A DNA stretch of 64,000 nucleotides from assembly GCF_018294505.1 (NCBI RefSeq), contig NC_057800.1, positions 174,420,396 to 174,484,395 of the forward strand, written 5' to 3'. Position numbers and translations under genes: made by a program. Under the pieces are notes generated by a model. It made no database searches and was not told where the DNA came from. It saw nothing but the letters and a program-made list of their open reading frames with translations. Position 1 is the first letter of the stretch. Every line of letters starts with the position of its first letter. Of the stretch, positions 22,300 to 34,537 are shown piece by piece. Source of the stretch: Triticum aestivum. Lineage: Eukaryota; Streptophyta; Magnoliopsida; Poales; Poaceae.

Positions 22300-23413
22300 C
22301 CAAGATCCAACTTGGGCAAGGCACATTGTCCACTTCCTCTAGACCGGAGAACTCCCCAGCGACCAAGATGAAGCTGAAAGAGTAGCCCGAAGGGCCGGTA
22401 TGTATCAGTTTGTCGATGACACTCTATACAGAAGGAGGCCCATCGATGTGAAATTGAAGTGTGTATGCCGGAAGGATGGAAAGGAACTGCTGGCTGAGAT
22501 TCACAGGGAATGTGCGGCTCACACATTGGATCAAGGGCATTAGTTGGGAAAGCATTACGGCAAGGATTCTATTGGCCCACAGCCCTCCAAGATGCGGTTG
22601 AGCTCGTCACGACATGTGAGGCCTGCCAGTTCCATTCCAAGAAAATGCACCTGTCTGCCCAAGCCCTTTAGACAATCCCTCTCTCATGGCCATTTTTTGG
22701 TCTAGGGGCTCGATATCCTCGGCCCCTTCCCCCGAGCAATCGGGGGCTTTGAATTCTTATTTGTTGCCATCGACAAGTTTACAAAGTGGCCGGAAGTGAC
22801 TGCCGTGAGAAAGGTGACTGCCCAGTCAGCTATCAAGTTCTTGAAAGAATTGGTGTGTTGTTTTGGAGTTCCGGCAAGGATCATTAACGATAACGGCACC
22901 CAATTTACGAGCCACGCCTTCATGCAATATGTTTGTACCCTCGGATGCAAGATCTCATTCGCCTCTGTGGCACCCCCCGGAGCAATGGACAAGCTGAGAC
23001 GGCGAACACTAAAGTGCTACCTGGACTCAAGACAAGAACCTTTGATACGCTACAGAAGCACGGCAGGCGGTGGATCGAGGAGTTGCCGATAGTTCTCTGG
23101 TCCCTCAGAACGACACCTAACCAAACTACCGGGCAGACTCCCTTCTCCCTGGTCTATGGGGCAGAAGCAATTATCCCCACGGAACTCATTTATGGGTCCC
23201 CTCGAGTGCTTGCCTACGATGAAGTAGCGCAAGATTAGCACCGGCGTGACGACGTTGTGCTACTCGAGGAGAACCGTCTCCGGGCTGCTACGTGTGCTGC
23301 ATGCTACCAGCAAGCCCTGCATCGCTATCATAGTCGCGGGGTTCATGCCCGGTGTTTTGAGGAAGGTGATCTTGTCCTTAGGCGCGTTCAGTCCGCCAAG
23401 GGTACACACAAGT
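22300..23413 (+). pseudogene. Gypsy integrase, interrupted by a nested copia element
   Basis: Integrase joins element DNA to the host chromosome. It starts around RRAGMYQFVDDTLYRRRP and contains a damaged zinc-binding part (CEACQFHSKK region), then the catalytic core with LDILGPFPRAIGGFEFLFVA, INDNGTQFTSHAF and NGQAETANTKV supplying the D, D and E. After VVLWSLRTTPNQTTGQTPFS and GAEAIIPTELIYGSP the frame reaches KGTHK at 23413, where the copia insertion begins. The C-terminus resumes at 32034. Several stops and frame changes are present. Confidence 0.85.
23409..23413. repeat. TSD of nested copia, left copy (CAAGT)
   Basis: CAAGT here and at 32029-32033. Removing the copia and one TSD restores the gypsy frame K-G-T-H-K-L-S-P-K-W-E-G-P. 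Confidence 0.9.
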
Positions 23414-25155
23414 TGTGGGGAACGTAGCAGAAATTCAAAATTTTCCTACGTGTCACCAAGATCTATCTATGGAGAGACCAGCAACGAGTAGAAAGAGAGT
23501 GCATCTACATACCCTTGTAGATCGCTGAGCGGAAGCGTTCAAGTGAACGGGGTTGATGAAGTCGTACTCGTCGTGATTCAAATCACCGATGATCAAGTGC
23601 CGAACGCACGGCACCTCCGCGTTCAACACACGTACAGCCCGGTGACGTCTCCCACACCTTGATCCAGCAAGGAGAGAGGGAGAGGTTGAGGAAGACTCCA
23701 TCCAACAGCAGCACAACGGCGTGGTGGTGGTGGAGGAGCGTGGCAATCCAGCAGGGCTTCGCCAAGCACCATGGGAGAGGAGGAGTAGGGAGAGAGGTAG
23801 GGCTGTGCCAGAACTTCGTGTATAGCTCCCATGCGCCTCCCCACTATATATAGGGGTGGAGGGGCTGGTTTCTTGCCCTCCAAGTCCATTGGGGCGTTGG
23901 CCAAGGTGGGAGGAAAGAAATCTCATTATTTCCTTCCCCACCGATTGTTATCCCCCCTTTTTAGGGATCTTGATCTTATCCCTTCGGGATATGATCTTAT
24001 TCCTTCTAAGGGGGGATCTTGGTGCGCCTTGACCAGGGGTGTGGGGCCTTGCCCCCACTACCCACGTCCATGTGGGTCCCCCCATGCAGGTGGGCCCCAC
24101 TCCGGAACCTTCTAGAACCTTCCCGGTACAATACCGAAAAATCCCGAACATTTTCCGGTGGCCAAAATAGGACTTCCCATATATAAATCTTTACCTCCGG
24201 ACCATTCCGGAACTCCTCGTGACGTCCGGGATCTCATCCGGGACTCCGAACAACATTCGGTAACCACATACAAACTTCCTTTATAACCCTAGCGTCATCG
24301 AACCTTAAGTGTGTAGACCCTACGGGTTCGGGAGACATGTAGACATGACCGAGACGTTCTCCGGTCAATAACCAACAGCGGGATCTGGATACCCATGATG
24401 GCTCCCACATGTTCCACGATGATCTCATCGGATGAACCACGATGTCAAGGACTTAATCAATCCCGTATTCAATTCCCTTTGTCTATCGGTATGTTACTTG
24501 CCCGAGATTCGATCGTCGGTATCCAATACCTTGTTCAATCTCGTTACCGGCAAGTCACTTTACTCGTTCCGTAACACATCATCCCGTGATCAACTCCTTG
24601 GTCACATTGCGCATATGATGATGTCCTACCGAGTGGGCCCAGAGATACCTCTCCGTTTACACGGAGTGACAAATCCCAGTCTCGATCCGCATAAAACAAT
24701 AGATACTTTCGGAGATACCTGTAGTGCACCTTTATAGTCACCCAGTTACGTTGTGACGTTTGATACACCCAAAGCACTCCTACGGTATCCAGGAGTTACA
24801 CGCTCTCATGGTCGAAGGAAGAGATACTTGACATTGGCAAAGCTCTAGCAAATGAACTACACGATCTTTTGTGCTAGTCTTAGGATTGGGTCTTGTCCAT
24901 CACATCATTCTCCTAATGATGTGATCCCGTTATCAACGACATCCAATGTCCATAGCCAGGAAACCATGACTATCTGTTGATCACAACGAGCTAGTCAACT
25001 AGAGGCTCACTAGGGACATATTGTGGTCTATGTATTCACACGTGTATTACGATTTCCGGATAATACAGTTATAGCATGAATAAAAGACAATTATCATGAA
25101 CAAGGAAATATAATAATAATACTTTTATTATTGCCTCTAGGGCATATTTCCAACA
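23414..25155 (-). repeat. 3' LTR of the Angela-type element
   Basis: 1,742 bp. One base is missing in its terminal TGT(T)GGGG on the + strand compared with the partner LTR. A TATA-like TATATATA lies at 23845-23852. Confidence 0.92.
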
Positions 25156-25170
25156 GTCTCCCACTTGCAC
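25156..25170 (-). other. Polypurine tract of the Angela-type element
   Basis: On the minus strand GTGCAAGTGGGAGAC directly precedes the TGTTGGAAAT LTR start, the usual place for the second-strand primer. Confidence 0.7.
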
Positions 25171-25477
25171 TAGAGTCAATAATCTAGTTCACATCGCCAT
25201 GTGATTAACACTCACAGGTCACATCGCCATGTGACTAATACCCAAGAGTTTACTAGAGTCAGTAGTCTAGTTCACATCACTATGTGATTAACACTCAATG
25301 AGTTTTATGTTTGATCATGTTGCTTGTGAGAGAGGTTTTAGTCAACGGGTCTGAACCTTTCAGATCCGTGTGTGCTTTACAAATCTCTATGTCATCTCCT
25401 AGATGCAGCTACCACGCTCTATTTGGAGCTATTCCAAACAACTGTTCTACTTGGAGCTATTCTAAATTATTGCTCCA

Positions 25478-26860
25478 TTATATGTATCCGGTCTCTCTAC
25501 TCAGAGCTATCCGGATAGGTGTCAAGCTTGCATCGTCGTAACCTTTACGACGAACTCTTTTACCACCTCCATAATCGAGAAAATTCCTTAGTCCACTAGT
25601 TACTAAGGATAACTTTGACCGCTGTCCTGTGAGCCATTCTTGGATCACTCTTGTACCCCTTGACTGACTCATGGCAAGGCACACTTCAGGTGCGGTACAC
25701 AGCATAGCATACTGTAGAGAGCCTATGATAAAAGCATAGGGGACGACCTTCGTCCTTCCTCTTTCTTCTGCCGTGGTCGAGCTTTAAGTCTTAACTTCAT
25801 ACCTTACAACTCAGGCAAGAACTCCTTCTTTGACTGATCCATCTTGAACACCTTCAAGATTATGTCAAGGTACGTGCTCATTTAAAAGTATTATTAAGCA
25901 TTTTGATCTATCTTATAGATCTTGATGCTCAATGTTCAAGTAGCTTGATCCAGGTTTTCTATTGAAAACACCTTTCAAATAACCCTATATGCTTTCTAGA
26001 AATTCTACATCATTTCTGATCAACAATATGTCAAGAACATATACTCATCAGAAATTCTATAGTGCTCCCACTCACTTCTTTGGAAATACAAGTTTCTCAT
26101 AAACTTTGTACAAACCCAAAATCTTTGATCATCTCATCAAAGTGTACATTCCAACTCCGAGATGCTTACTCCAGTCCTTAGAAGGATCGCTGGAGCTAGC
26201 ATACCTTTTAGCATCCTTAGGATTGACAAAACTTTTCTGATTGTATCACATACAACCTTTCCTTACAAAAACTGGTAAGGAAACTTGTCTTGACATCCAT
26301 CTGCCAGATTTCATAAATGCAGCCAATGCTAACATGATTCCGACGGACTTTAAGCATCGCTACGGATGAGAAAATCTCATCGTAGTCAACTCCTTGAACT
26401 TGTGAAAAATTCTTCGCCACAAGTCGAGCTTCATGGACGGTGACATTACCGTCCACGTCCGTCTTCTTCTTAAAGATCCATTTATCTCAATGGCTTGCCG
26501 ATCATCGGGCAAGTCCACCAAAGTCCATGCTTTGTTCTGATACATGGATCCTATCTCGGACTTTATGGCTTCTAACCATTTGTCGGAATTTGGGCCCACC
26601 ATCGCTTCTCCATAGCTCGTAGGTTCATTGTTGTCTAGCAACATGACCTTCAAGACAGGATTACTGTACCACTCTGAAGTAGTACGTATCCATGTCACCC
26701 TACAAGGTACGGTAGTGACTTGATCCGAAACTTCATGATCACTATCATAAGCTTCTACTTCAATTGGTGTAGGTGCCACAGGAACAACTTCCTGTGCCCT
26801 GCTACACACTTGTTGAAGTGATGGTTCAATAACCTCATCAAGTCTCCACCATCCTCCCAC
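25478..26860 (-). pseudogene. Angela-type RT / RNase H remnant
   Basis: Recognisable blocks are KWLEAIKSEIGSMYQNKAWT (26860 frame), then ARLVAKNFSQVQGVDYDEIF and WQMDVKTSFL (26456 frame), the N-terminal half of a copia RT. At 26030-26041 the minus strand encodes YVLD in a context reading DILLIRNDV, where the catalytic motif of the family is YVDD, so one catalytic aspartate seems lost. A piece around 25700 (MLCTAPEVCLAMS) corresponds to the later RNase H-side region. Frame shifts and stops separate all pieces. Confidence 0.7.
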
Positions 26861-27361
26861 TCAACTCTTTCGAGAGAAATCTTTCCTCGAGAAAGGACCC
26901 GATTCAAGAAACAATCCATATTGCTTTCGGATCTGAATTAGGAGGTATACCCAACTGTTTTGGGTGTCCTATGAAGATGCATTTTATCCGCTTTGGGTTC
27001 GAGCTTATCAATCCTGAAACTTTTTCACATAAGCATCGCAGCCCCAAACCTTTAAGAAACGACAACTTAGGTTTCTCTAAACCATAGTTCATACGGTGTC
27101 ATCTCAACGGAATTACGTGGTGCCCTATTTAAAGTGAATGTGGTTGTCTCTAATGCCTAACCCATGAATGACAGTGGTAATTCGATAAGAGACATCATGG
27201 TACCCACCATATCCAATAGGGTGCAACTATGATGTTCGGACACACCATCACACTATGGTGTTCCAGGCGGTATTAATTGCGAAACAATTTCCACAATGTC
27301 TTAATTGTGTGCCAAAACTCGTAACTCAGATATTCATCTCTATGATCATATCATAGACATT

Positions 27362-27830
27362 TTATCCTCCTGTCACAATGATCTTCAACTTCACTCTGAA
27401 ATTACTTGAACCATTCAATAATTCAGACTTGTGTTTCATCAAGTAAATATACTCAACATTTACTCGAATCATCTGTGAAGTAAGAACATAACGATATTCA
27501 CTGCATGCCTCAGCACTCATTGGACTGCACACATCAAAATGTGTTGCTTCCAACAAGTTGCTATCTTGTTCCATTTTACTGAAAACGAGGCTTTTCAGTC
27601 ATCTTGCCCATGTGGTATGATTTGCATATCTCAAGTGATTCAAAATCAAGTGAGTCCAAACGATCCATCTGCATGGAGTTTCTTCATGCGTATACACCAA
27701 TAGACATGGTTCGCATGTCTCAAACTTTTCAAAAACGAGTGAGTCCAAAGATCCATCAACATGGAGCTTCTTCATGCGTTTTATACCATTATGACTTACA
27801 TGGCAGTGCCACAAGTAAGTGGTACTATTA
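27362..27830 (-). pseudogene. Angela-type pre-integrase / integrase remnant
   Basis: A GAG-pre-integrase-like piece (MWHCHVSHNGIKRMKKLHVDG, with ETCEPCLL further on) is followed toward lower coordinates by LLEATHFDVCSPMSAEACSEYRY and YIYLMKHKSELL, a decayed integrase core start. Zinc-binding and catalytic residues are only partly kept, and there is no continuous frame. Confidence 0.6.
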
Positions 27831-28335
27831 TTACTATCTTATATCTTTTGGCATGAAAATGTGTATCACTACGATCGAGATTCAATAAACCATTTATTTA
27901 GGTGCAAGACCATCGAAGGTATTATTCAAATAAATAGAGTAACCATTATTCTCCTTAAATGAATAACCGTATTGCGATAGACATAATCCAATCATGTCTA
28001 TGCTCAACGCAAACACCAATCTCGGTGGTAGAGGGAGCGTGCGATGCTTGATCATATCAACATTGGAAACATTTCCAACACATATCGTCAGCTCACCTTT
28101 AGCTAGTCTCCGTTTATTCCGTAGCTTTTATTTCGAGTTACTAACACTTAGCAACCGAACCGGTATCTAATACCCTGGTGCTACTAGGAGTACTAGTAAA
28201 GTACACATCAACACAATGTATATCCAATATACTTCTATCGACCTTGCCAGCCTTCTCATCTACCAAGTATCTAGGGTAATTCTGCTCCAGTGGTTATTCC
28301 CCTTATTACAGAAGCACTTAGTCTCGGGTTTGGGT

Positions 28336-28900
28336 TCAACCTTGGATTTCTTCACTAGAGCAGCAGCTGATTTGCCGTTTCATGAAGTATCCCTTCTTGC
28401 CCTTGCCCTTCTTGAAACTAGTGGTTTCACCAACCATCAACAATTGATGTTCCTTCTTGATTTCTACTTTCGCGGTGTCAAACATCGCGAATACCTCAAG
28501 GATCATCATATCTATCCCTGATATGTTATAGTTCATCACGAAGCTCTAGTAGCTTGGTGGCAATGTCTTTGGAGAAACATCACTATCTCATCTGGAAGAT
28601 CAACTCCCACTCGATTCAAGTGATTGTTGTGCTCAGACAATCTGAGCACAAGCTCAACGATTGAGCTTTTCTCCCTTAGTTTGCAGGCTAAGAAAATCGT
28701 CGGAGGTCTTATACCTCTTGACATGGGCACGAGCCTGAAATCCCAATTTCAGCCCTCGAAGCATCTCATATGTTTCGCGATGTTTCGAAAACGTCTTTCG
28801 TGCCTCAACTCTAAACCGTTTAACTGAACTATCACGTAGTTATCAAGACGTGTATGTCCGATGTTCACAACATCCACAAACGACGTTTGGGGTTCAGCAC
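28336..28900 (-). pseudogene. Angela-type gag remnant
   Basis: The piece AKVEIKKEHQLLMVGETTSF followed by a Lys/Gly-rich stretch resembles the linker before the zinc knuckle in this copia group. Upstream pieces such as LRLSEHNNHLNRVGVDLPDE fit the gag core. The knuckle itself is not recognisable. The remaining internal sequence to 30289 is untranslated leader-like with no credible frame. Confidence 0.5.
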
Positions 28901-30270
28901 ACTGAGCAGTGCATTAAGGACATAAGCTTTCTACTGTCCGCATAATTGCTACTATCAACTTTCAACTATATTTTCTCTAGGAACATATCTAAAACAGTGG
29001 AACTAAAGCGCGAGCTTACGACATAATTTGCAAAGGTCTTTTGACTATGTTCAGGATAATTAAGTTCATCTTATGAACTCCCACTCAGATAGACATCCCT
29101 CTGGTCATCTAAGTGATTACATGATCCGAGTCAACTAGGCCGTGTCCGATCATCACGTGAGACGGACTAGTCATCATCGGTGAACATCTTCATGTTGATC
29201 GTATCTACTATACGACTCATGCTCGACCTTTCGGTCTCCGTGTTCCGAGGCCATGTCTGCACATGCTAGGCTCGTCAAGTTAACCCTAAGTGTTTTCGCT
29301 GTGTAAAACTGTCTTACACCCGTTGTATGTGAACGTAAGAATCCATCACACCCGATCATCACGTGGTGCTTAGAAGCGACGAACTGTAGCAACGGTGCAC
29401 AGTTAGGGGAGAACACTTCTTGAAATTTTGTAAGGGATCATCTTATTTACTACCGTCGTCCTAAGTAAACAAGATGCATAATCATAATAAACATCACATG
29501 CAATTATATAGTTGTGACATGATATGGCCAATATCATATAGCTCCATTGATCACCATCTTCGGGGCTCCATGATCATCTTGTCACCGGCTTGACACCATG
29601 ATCTTCATCATCATGATCTCCATCATCGTGTCTTCATGAAGTTGTCACGCCAACGACTACTTCTACTTCTATGGCTAACGCGTTTAGCAATAAAGTAAAG
29701 TAAGTTACATGGCGTTCTTCAATGACACGCAGGTCATACAATAAATAAAGACAACTCCTATGGCTCCTGCCGGTTGTCATACTCATCGACATGCAAGTCG
29801 TGATTCCTATTACAAGAACATGATCAATCTCATACATCACATATCATTCATCACATTCTTCTTGGCCATATCACATCACAAAGCATACCCTGCAAAAACA
29901 AGTTAGACGTCCTCTAATTGTTGTTGCATGTTTTACGTGGCTGCTATGGGTTTCTAGCAAGAACGTTTCTTACCTACGCAAGACCACAACGTGATATGCC
30001 AATTGCTATTTACCCTTCATAAGGACCCTTTTCATCGAATCCGTTCCGACTAAAGTGGGAGAGACTGGCACCCGCTAGCCACCTTATGCACCAAGTGCAT
30101 GTCAATCGGTGGAACCTGTCTCACGTAAGAGTACGTGTAAGGTCGGTCCGGGCCGCTTCATCCCACAATACCGTCGAAACAAGATTGGACTAGTAACGGT
30201 AAGCATATTGAACAACATCAACGCCCACAACTACTTTGTGTTCTACTCGTGCAAAGAATCTACGCAATAG

Positions 30271-30288
30271 ACCTAGCTCATGATGCCA
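30271..30288 (-). other. Primer-binding site (initiator tRNA-Met type)
   Basis: The minus strand reads TGGCATCATGAGCTAGGT right after the 5' LTR, a slightly altered form of the TGGTATCAGAGC site used by copia elements. Confidence 0.65.
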
Positions 30289-30289
30289 C

Positions 30290-32028
30290 TGTTGGGGAAC
30301 GTAGCAGAAATTCAAAATTTTCCTACGTGTCACCAAGATCTATCTATGGAGAGACCAGCAACGAGTAGAAAGAGAGTGCATCTACATACCCTTGTAGATC
30401 GCTAAGCGGAAGCGTTCAAGTGAACGGGGTTGATGGAGTCGTACTCGTCGTGATTCAAATCACCGATGATCAAGTGCCGAACGCACGGCACCTCCGCGTT
30501 CAACACACGTACAGCCCGGTGACGTCTCCCACGCCTTGATCCAGCAAGGAGAGAGGGAGAGGTTGAGGAAGACTCCATCCAACAGCAGCACAACGGCGTG
30601 GTGGTGGTGGAGGAGCGTGGCAATCCAGCAGGGCTTCGCCAAGCACCATGGGAGAGGAGGAGTAGGAGAGAGGTAGGGCTGTGCCAGAACTTCGTGTATA
30701 GCTCCCATGCGCCTCCCCACTATATATAGGGGTGGAGGGGCTGGTTTCTTGCCCTCCAAGTCCATTGGGGCGTTGGCCAAGGTGGGAGGAAAGAAATCTC
30801 ATTATTTCCTTCCCCACCGATTGTTATCCCCCTTTTTAGGGATCTTGATCTTATCCCTTCGGGATATGATCTTATTCCTTCTAAGGGGGGATCTTGGTGC
30901 GCCTTGACCAGGAGTGTGGGGCCTTGCCCCACTACCCACGTCCATGTGGGTCCCCCCATGCAGGTGGGCCCCACTCCGGAACCTTCTAGAACCTTCCCGG
31001 TACAATACCGAAAAATCCCGAACATTTTCCGGTGGCCAAAATAGGACTTCCCATATATAAATCTTTACCTCCGGACCATTCCGGAACTCCTCGTGACGTC
31101 CGGGATCTCATCCGGACTCCGAACAACATTCGGTAACCACATACAAACTTCCTTTATAACCCTAGCGTCATCGAACCTTAAGTGTGTAGACCCTACGGGT
31201 TCGGGAGACATGTAGACATGACCGAGACGTTCTCCGGTCAATAACCAACAGCGGGATCTGGATACCCATGATGGCTCCCACATGTTCCACGATGATCTCA
31301 TCGGATGAACCACGATGTCAAGGACTTAATCAATCCCGTATTCAATTCCCTTTGTCTATCGGTATGTTACTTGCCCGAGATTCGATCGTCGGTATCCAAT
31401 ACCTTGTTCAATCTCGTTACTGGCAAGTCACTTTACTCGTTCCGTAACACATCATCCCGTGATCAACTCCTTGGTCACATTGCGCATATGATGATGTCCT
31501 ACCGAGTGGGCCCAGAGATACCTCTCCGTTTACACGGAGTGACAAATCCCAGTCTCGATCCGCATAAAACAATAGATACTTTCGGAGATACCTGTAGTGC
31601 ACCTTTATAGTCACCCAGTTACGTTGTGACGTTTGATACACCCAAAGCACTCCTACGGTATCCAGGAGTTACACGCTCTCATGGTCGAAGGAAGAGATAC
31701 TTGACATTGGCAAAGCTCTAGCAAATGAACTACACGATCTTTTGTGCTAGTCTTAGGATTGGGTCTTGTCCATCACATCATTCTCCTAATGATGTGATCC
31801 CGTTATCAACGACATCCAATGTCCATAGCCAGGAAACCATGACTATCTGTTGATCACAACGAGCTAGTCAACTAGAGGCTCACTAGGGACATATTGTGGT
31901 CTATGTATTCACACGTGTATTACGATTTCCGGATAATACAGTTATAGCATGAATAAAAGACAATTATCATGAACAAGGAAATATAATAATAATACTTTTA
32001 TTATTGCCTCTAGGGCATATTTCCAACA
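30290..32028 (-). repeat. 5' LTR of the Angela-type element
   Basis: 1,739 bp, near-identical to 23414-25155. TATATATA lies at 30721-30728 on the corresponding strand position. Confidence 0.92.
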
Positions 32029-32033
32029 CAAGT

Positions 32034-32167
32034 TATCACCGAAGTGGGAAGGCCCTTAGCGGGTGGTACGAGTCACCAGACCTGGCGCAGTCCGTCTGGA
32101 GATCGGGGATGGCACTCAGTTGCAAAACTCATGGAATATTGAGCATCTCCGCAAGTACTACCCGTAA
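32034..32167 (+). pseudogene. Gypsy integrase C-terminus (resumed after the copia insertion)
   Basis: The frame reads SPKWEGP, a TAG, then after a shift RVVRVTRPGAVRLEIGDGTQ and NSWNIEHLRKYYP with a TAA at 32165-32167. This is the normal end of the plant gypsy polyprotein, so the element's coding region ends here. Confidence 0.8.
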
Positions 32168-34520
32168 GGCGCAGCTGTCGGGCCCTGCCCGGCAGCCATC
32201 CTTTTGTACAGGCCTTGCCTCAGCTGCATGTAACCCCTTGTACGAAGCCGGGGCAATGACCCCGTGCAAGATAAAATAAAGAAGCGTTGTAGGGGGCCCC
32301 CAACTAAGATTGCATGCATGCATGAGCACACCAAGATCACTGCATAAGCATTTCATGAGCATTTGCATATGCATATAGATAGGATTGCATCATGCATTCA
32401 TTCTCATTTACATGGAGTTGCAGGTTCCTGCCATGAACTTGGCTTCTTCAAGAAATTGAGAAGATGCCCTGACACTGCAATCCCCGGCAATCCAAATAGA
32501 TAAGTTCTATCTCTTGTCCGTTAGTGTTCTGTAAGCTATAACTTTGCATGAGAAAACTTCATTTCTACTTTGAGACTTAGGTGCTCCCATCCACGGCTGA
32601 AACGTTGCTTCGGGTCGTAGTGGCCTTTGATAAAAAGGAGTTGGCGGGGGGCCGACCCCTCTGTCTGTTCCCCGGTAGACGTAGTTCTCCGACTGACAAA
32701 GAGGGTGCCGACAGGATAGCCTGCCGGGGATAACTCGTTTATTTACATTAAAGAGGCATTCCATGTCTGCATGGACATACACATGCACGGGTTCCTGACA
32801 AGGTTCATCTTTTTTGTTAACATGCAGATACAAGTACAAGCATTACAGAACACAAAGATGGACTCGAGGGATTACATTTATTCGAATTAGAATTTGGCGA
32901 TTGCCTACAAGTTTAAGATTGAAAAAAGATAAGTGCTCTGTAATGCCATTTCTTGTCCCTCTCCCCCTAGGCATGGTCGTCGAAGACGAGGAGGGCAAAA
33001 GGAGCGCCTGGGCAGGAGCCCAGCCCGCTCCCGTCGGGCTCTAGGAGAGGTAGCCCAATGAGAATGGGAGCACGAGGGAATGCCTTGATGGAGAGCATGG
33101 TAGAAGGCGGCCCCGTCAACCACCATCACCAGGGCCAGCAGGACTCGGCAGGGCTAACGGAGCTGCATCCTGAGAGGAAGCCTGCCGGAGTCCAGCTGGA
33201 AGGCTACTGGAGGAGCCCGGTAGCACCATCCACACCTCTACATCCAACTCCCCGGAAAATCACATTGCCGGGGAGGAGACGCAGATGCAGATGATGGTGC
33301 TGCCGCCTGATGAAGATGGTGCAGATGACGATCAGCCGGAGTCAGACTCGTCGCTCCCCCGCCTGCTGCCATCGTCATCGCCGTCACTGTCCTTCTTGTT
33401 GCTTTCGCTCGAGGAGGAGCTTTCGTTGTCGGTCGAGCTCTCCGCGCAGCACGCTAAGCGACCTCCCGAGCGTCCGAAGATCTTGACGGAGAGCAGGCCA
33501 CTCTCCATTAATTTGAACTGGAGAACGTGCCCCTCCGAGAAGCCATGGGCACGGGCAGAAGTCTTCCAGCCACGGCAAAGATACATCACATGGGGGCAGG
33601 GAAGTCGACATCAACCCACATGCCACCATTTCCACAACCCCTCATGTGCAGCCTTAGAGCGCGTGGTTTCTCGAGCTCCATGTCTCGCGCAAAGGGAGTT
33701 GGAAGACAAAGATGACCACACGAGGGCTTATACAGCCTGATGATGAACTCTCGAGGTTGGTCCCCTACGTGGCCTTCCACCGGAGGAGGAGCGGCCGGTG
33801 GGGCGCAGCCAAGGCGCCACCCCGCCCTCCTCCTCCTCGAGCACCACGGCGGTCTCAGCCTCGCCCCCTCCTTCCTCCTCTCACGGCGGGCTCCGCCACC
33901 TCAGGATCCGGAGGAGGAGGGATGCGCTGCCGAGCGTAAGCCCTCGTCACCGCCGCCGAAACACTACTATGCCCTCGCCCTCTCACCATGGCTGGGAGAG
34001 AAGGATTGCAAAGAAGAAGAAGAAGAAGTGTGTGCAAAGAGGTACTACCTTTGCCTCTTTTTATAGAGGAGACGGGGAAGGGGGTTGGCCCCTTGTGCAG
34101 GAAATGGTCGCCCCACTCCTCCAATGCAGCCTCTCTGCACCTTCGGCAGCTTTGGGAATCAAGGCCGACCCTCTACTCCAACCATCTACGCTCGGTTTTC
34201 AGCCATGGAGCCCCTCCCCGTGCCCTCCGCATCCACCACCTACCATGCCCAATGCATGCGGAACACGTGGCAGGTGCATGCGGGATGGGGAGCAAGTGGG
34301 ATGGCCATTTCCACCCCATGACCTTGGGGCAAGGCGAGCCCACAAGCCACGATCGAAGTTCCCCTGCGGCGTTACGCACGACGCACGGGGAAACTGGAAA
34401 CTGGCCCGGAATCAAGGCTGAAGAAGAAGCAAAGAAAACCTCAAGAGGCCGACACCTTCATCAACCATGCCTGTGCACTTATTATGCCCTATCCCGACGA
34501 CGCTCAATAGCGCGTTCGGG
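32168..34520 (+). other. Gypsy 3' non-coding region
   Basis: About 2.3 kb between the pol stop and the polypurine tract. It contains CCGGGG/GCCGGC-rich phrases typical of this family, a short ATGCATGCATGC run at about 32311, and several chance frames at 33.3-34.5 kb that overlap on both strands. No domain is recognised. The length is usual for the family's untranslated 3' part; some sequence could be captured. Confidence 0.55.
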
Positions 34521-34537
34521 GCAGTCTCGGGGGCTTC
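34521..34537 (+). other. Gypsy polypurine-tract region
   Basis: GCAGTCTCGGGGGCTTC lies directly before the 3' LTR. The purine run is short (CGGGGG), as often seen in these elements. Confidence 0.5.

Larger units (their letters stand above)
23414..32028 (-). mobile_element. Angela/BARE-type Ty1/copia element, complete ends, dead coding region
   Basis: The 8,615-bp element is on the minus strand: its LTRs start TGTTGGAAATATGCCCTAG and end TTCCCCAACA (CCCCACA in the left copy). LTRs are 23414-25155 and 30290-32028. The TSD CAAGT and an exact restoration of the gypsy integrase frame fix its ends. A tRNA-Met-type primer site lies beside 30289 and a polypurine tract beside 25156. Internal remnants of gag, integrase, RT and RNase H are present but no frame exceeds about 170 codons. 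The LTRs differ by only about five substitutions and about five one-base indels, so it moved recently despite being defective. Confidence 0.93.

Noticed and set aside
23453..24777. Pairs of identical frames at 23.4-24.8 kb and 30.4-31.7 kb
   Set aside because: These are the two LTRs of the same copia element, not duplicated genes.
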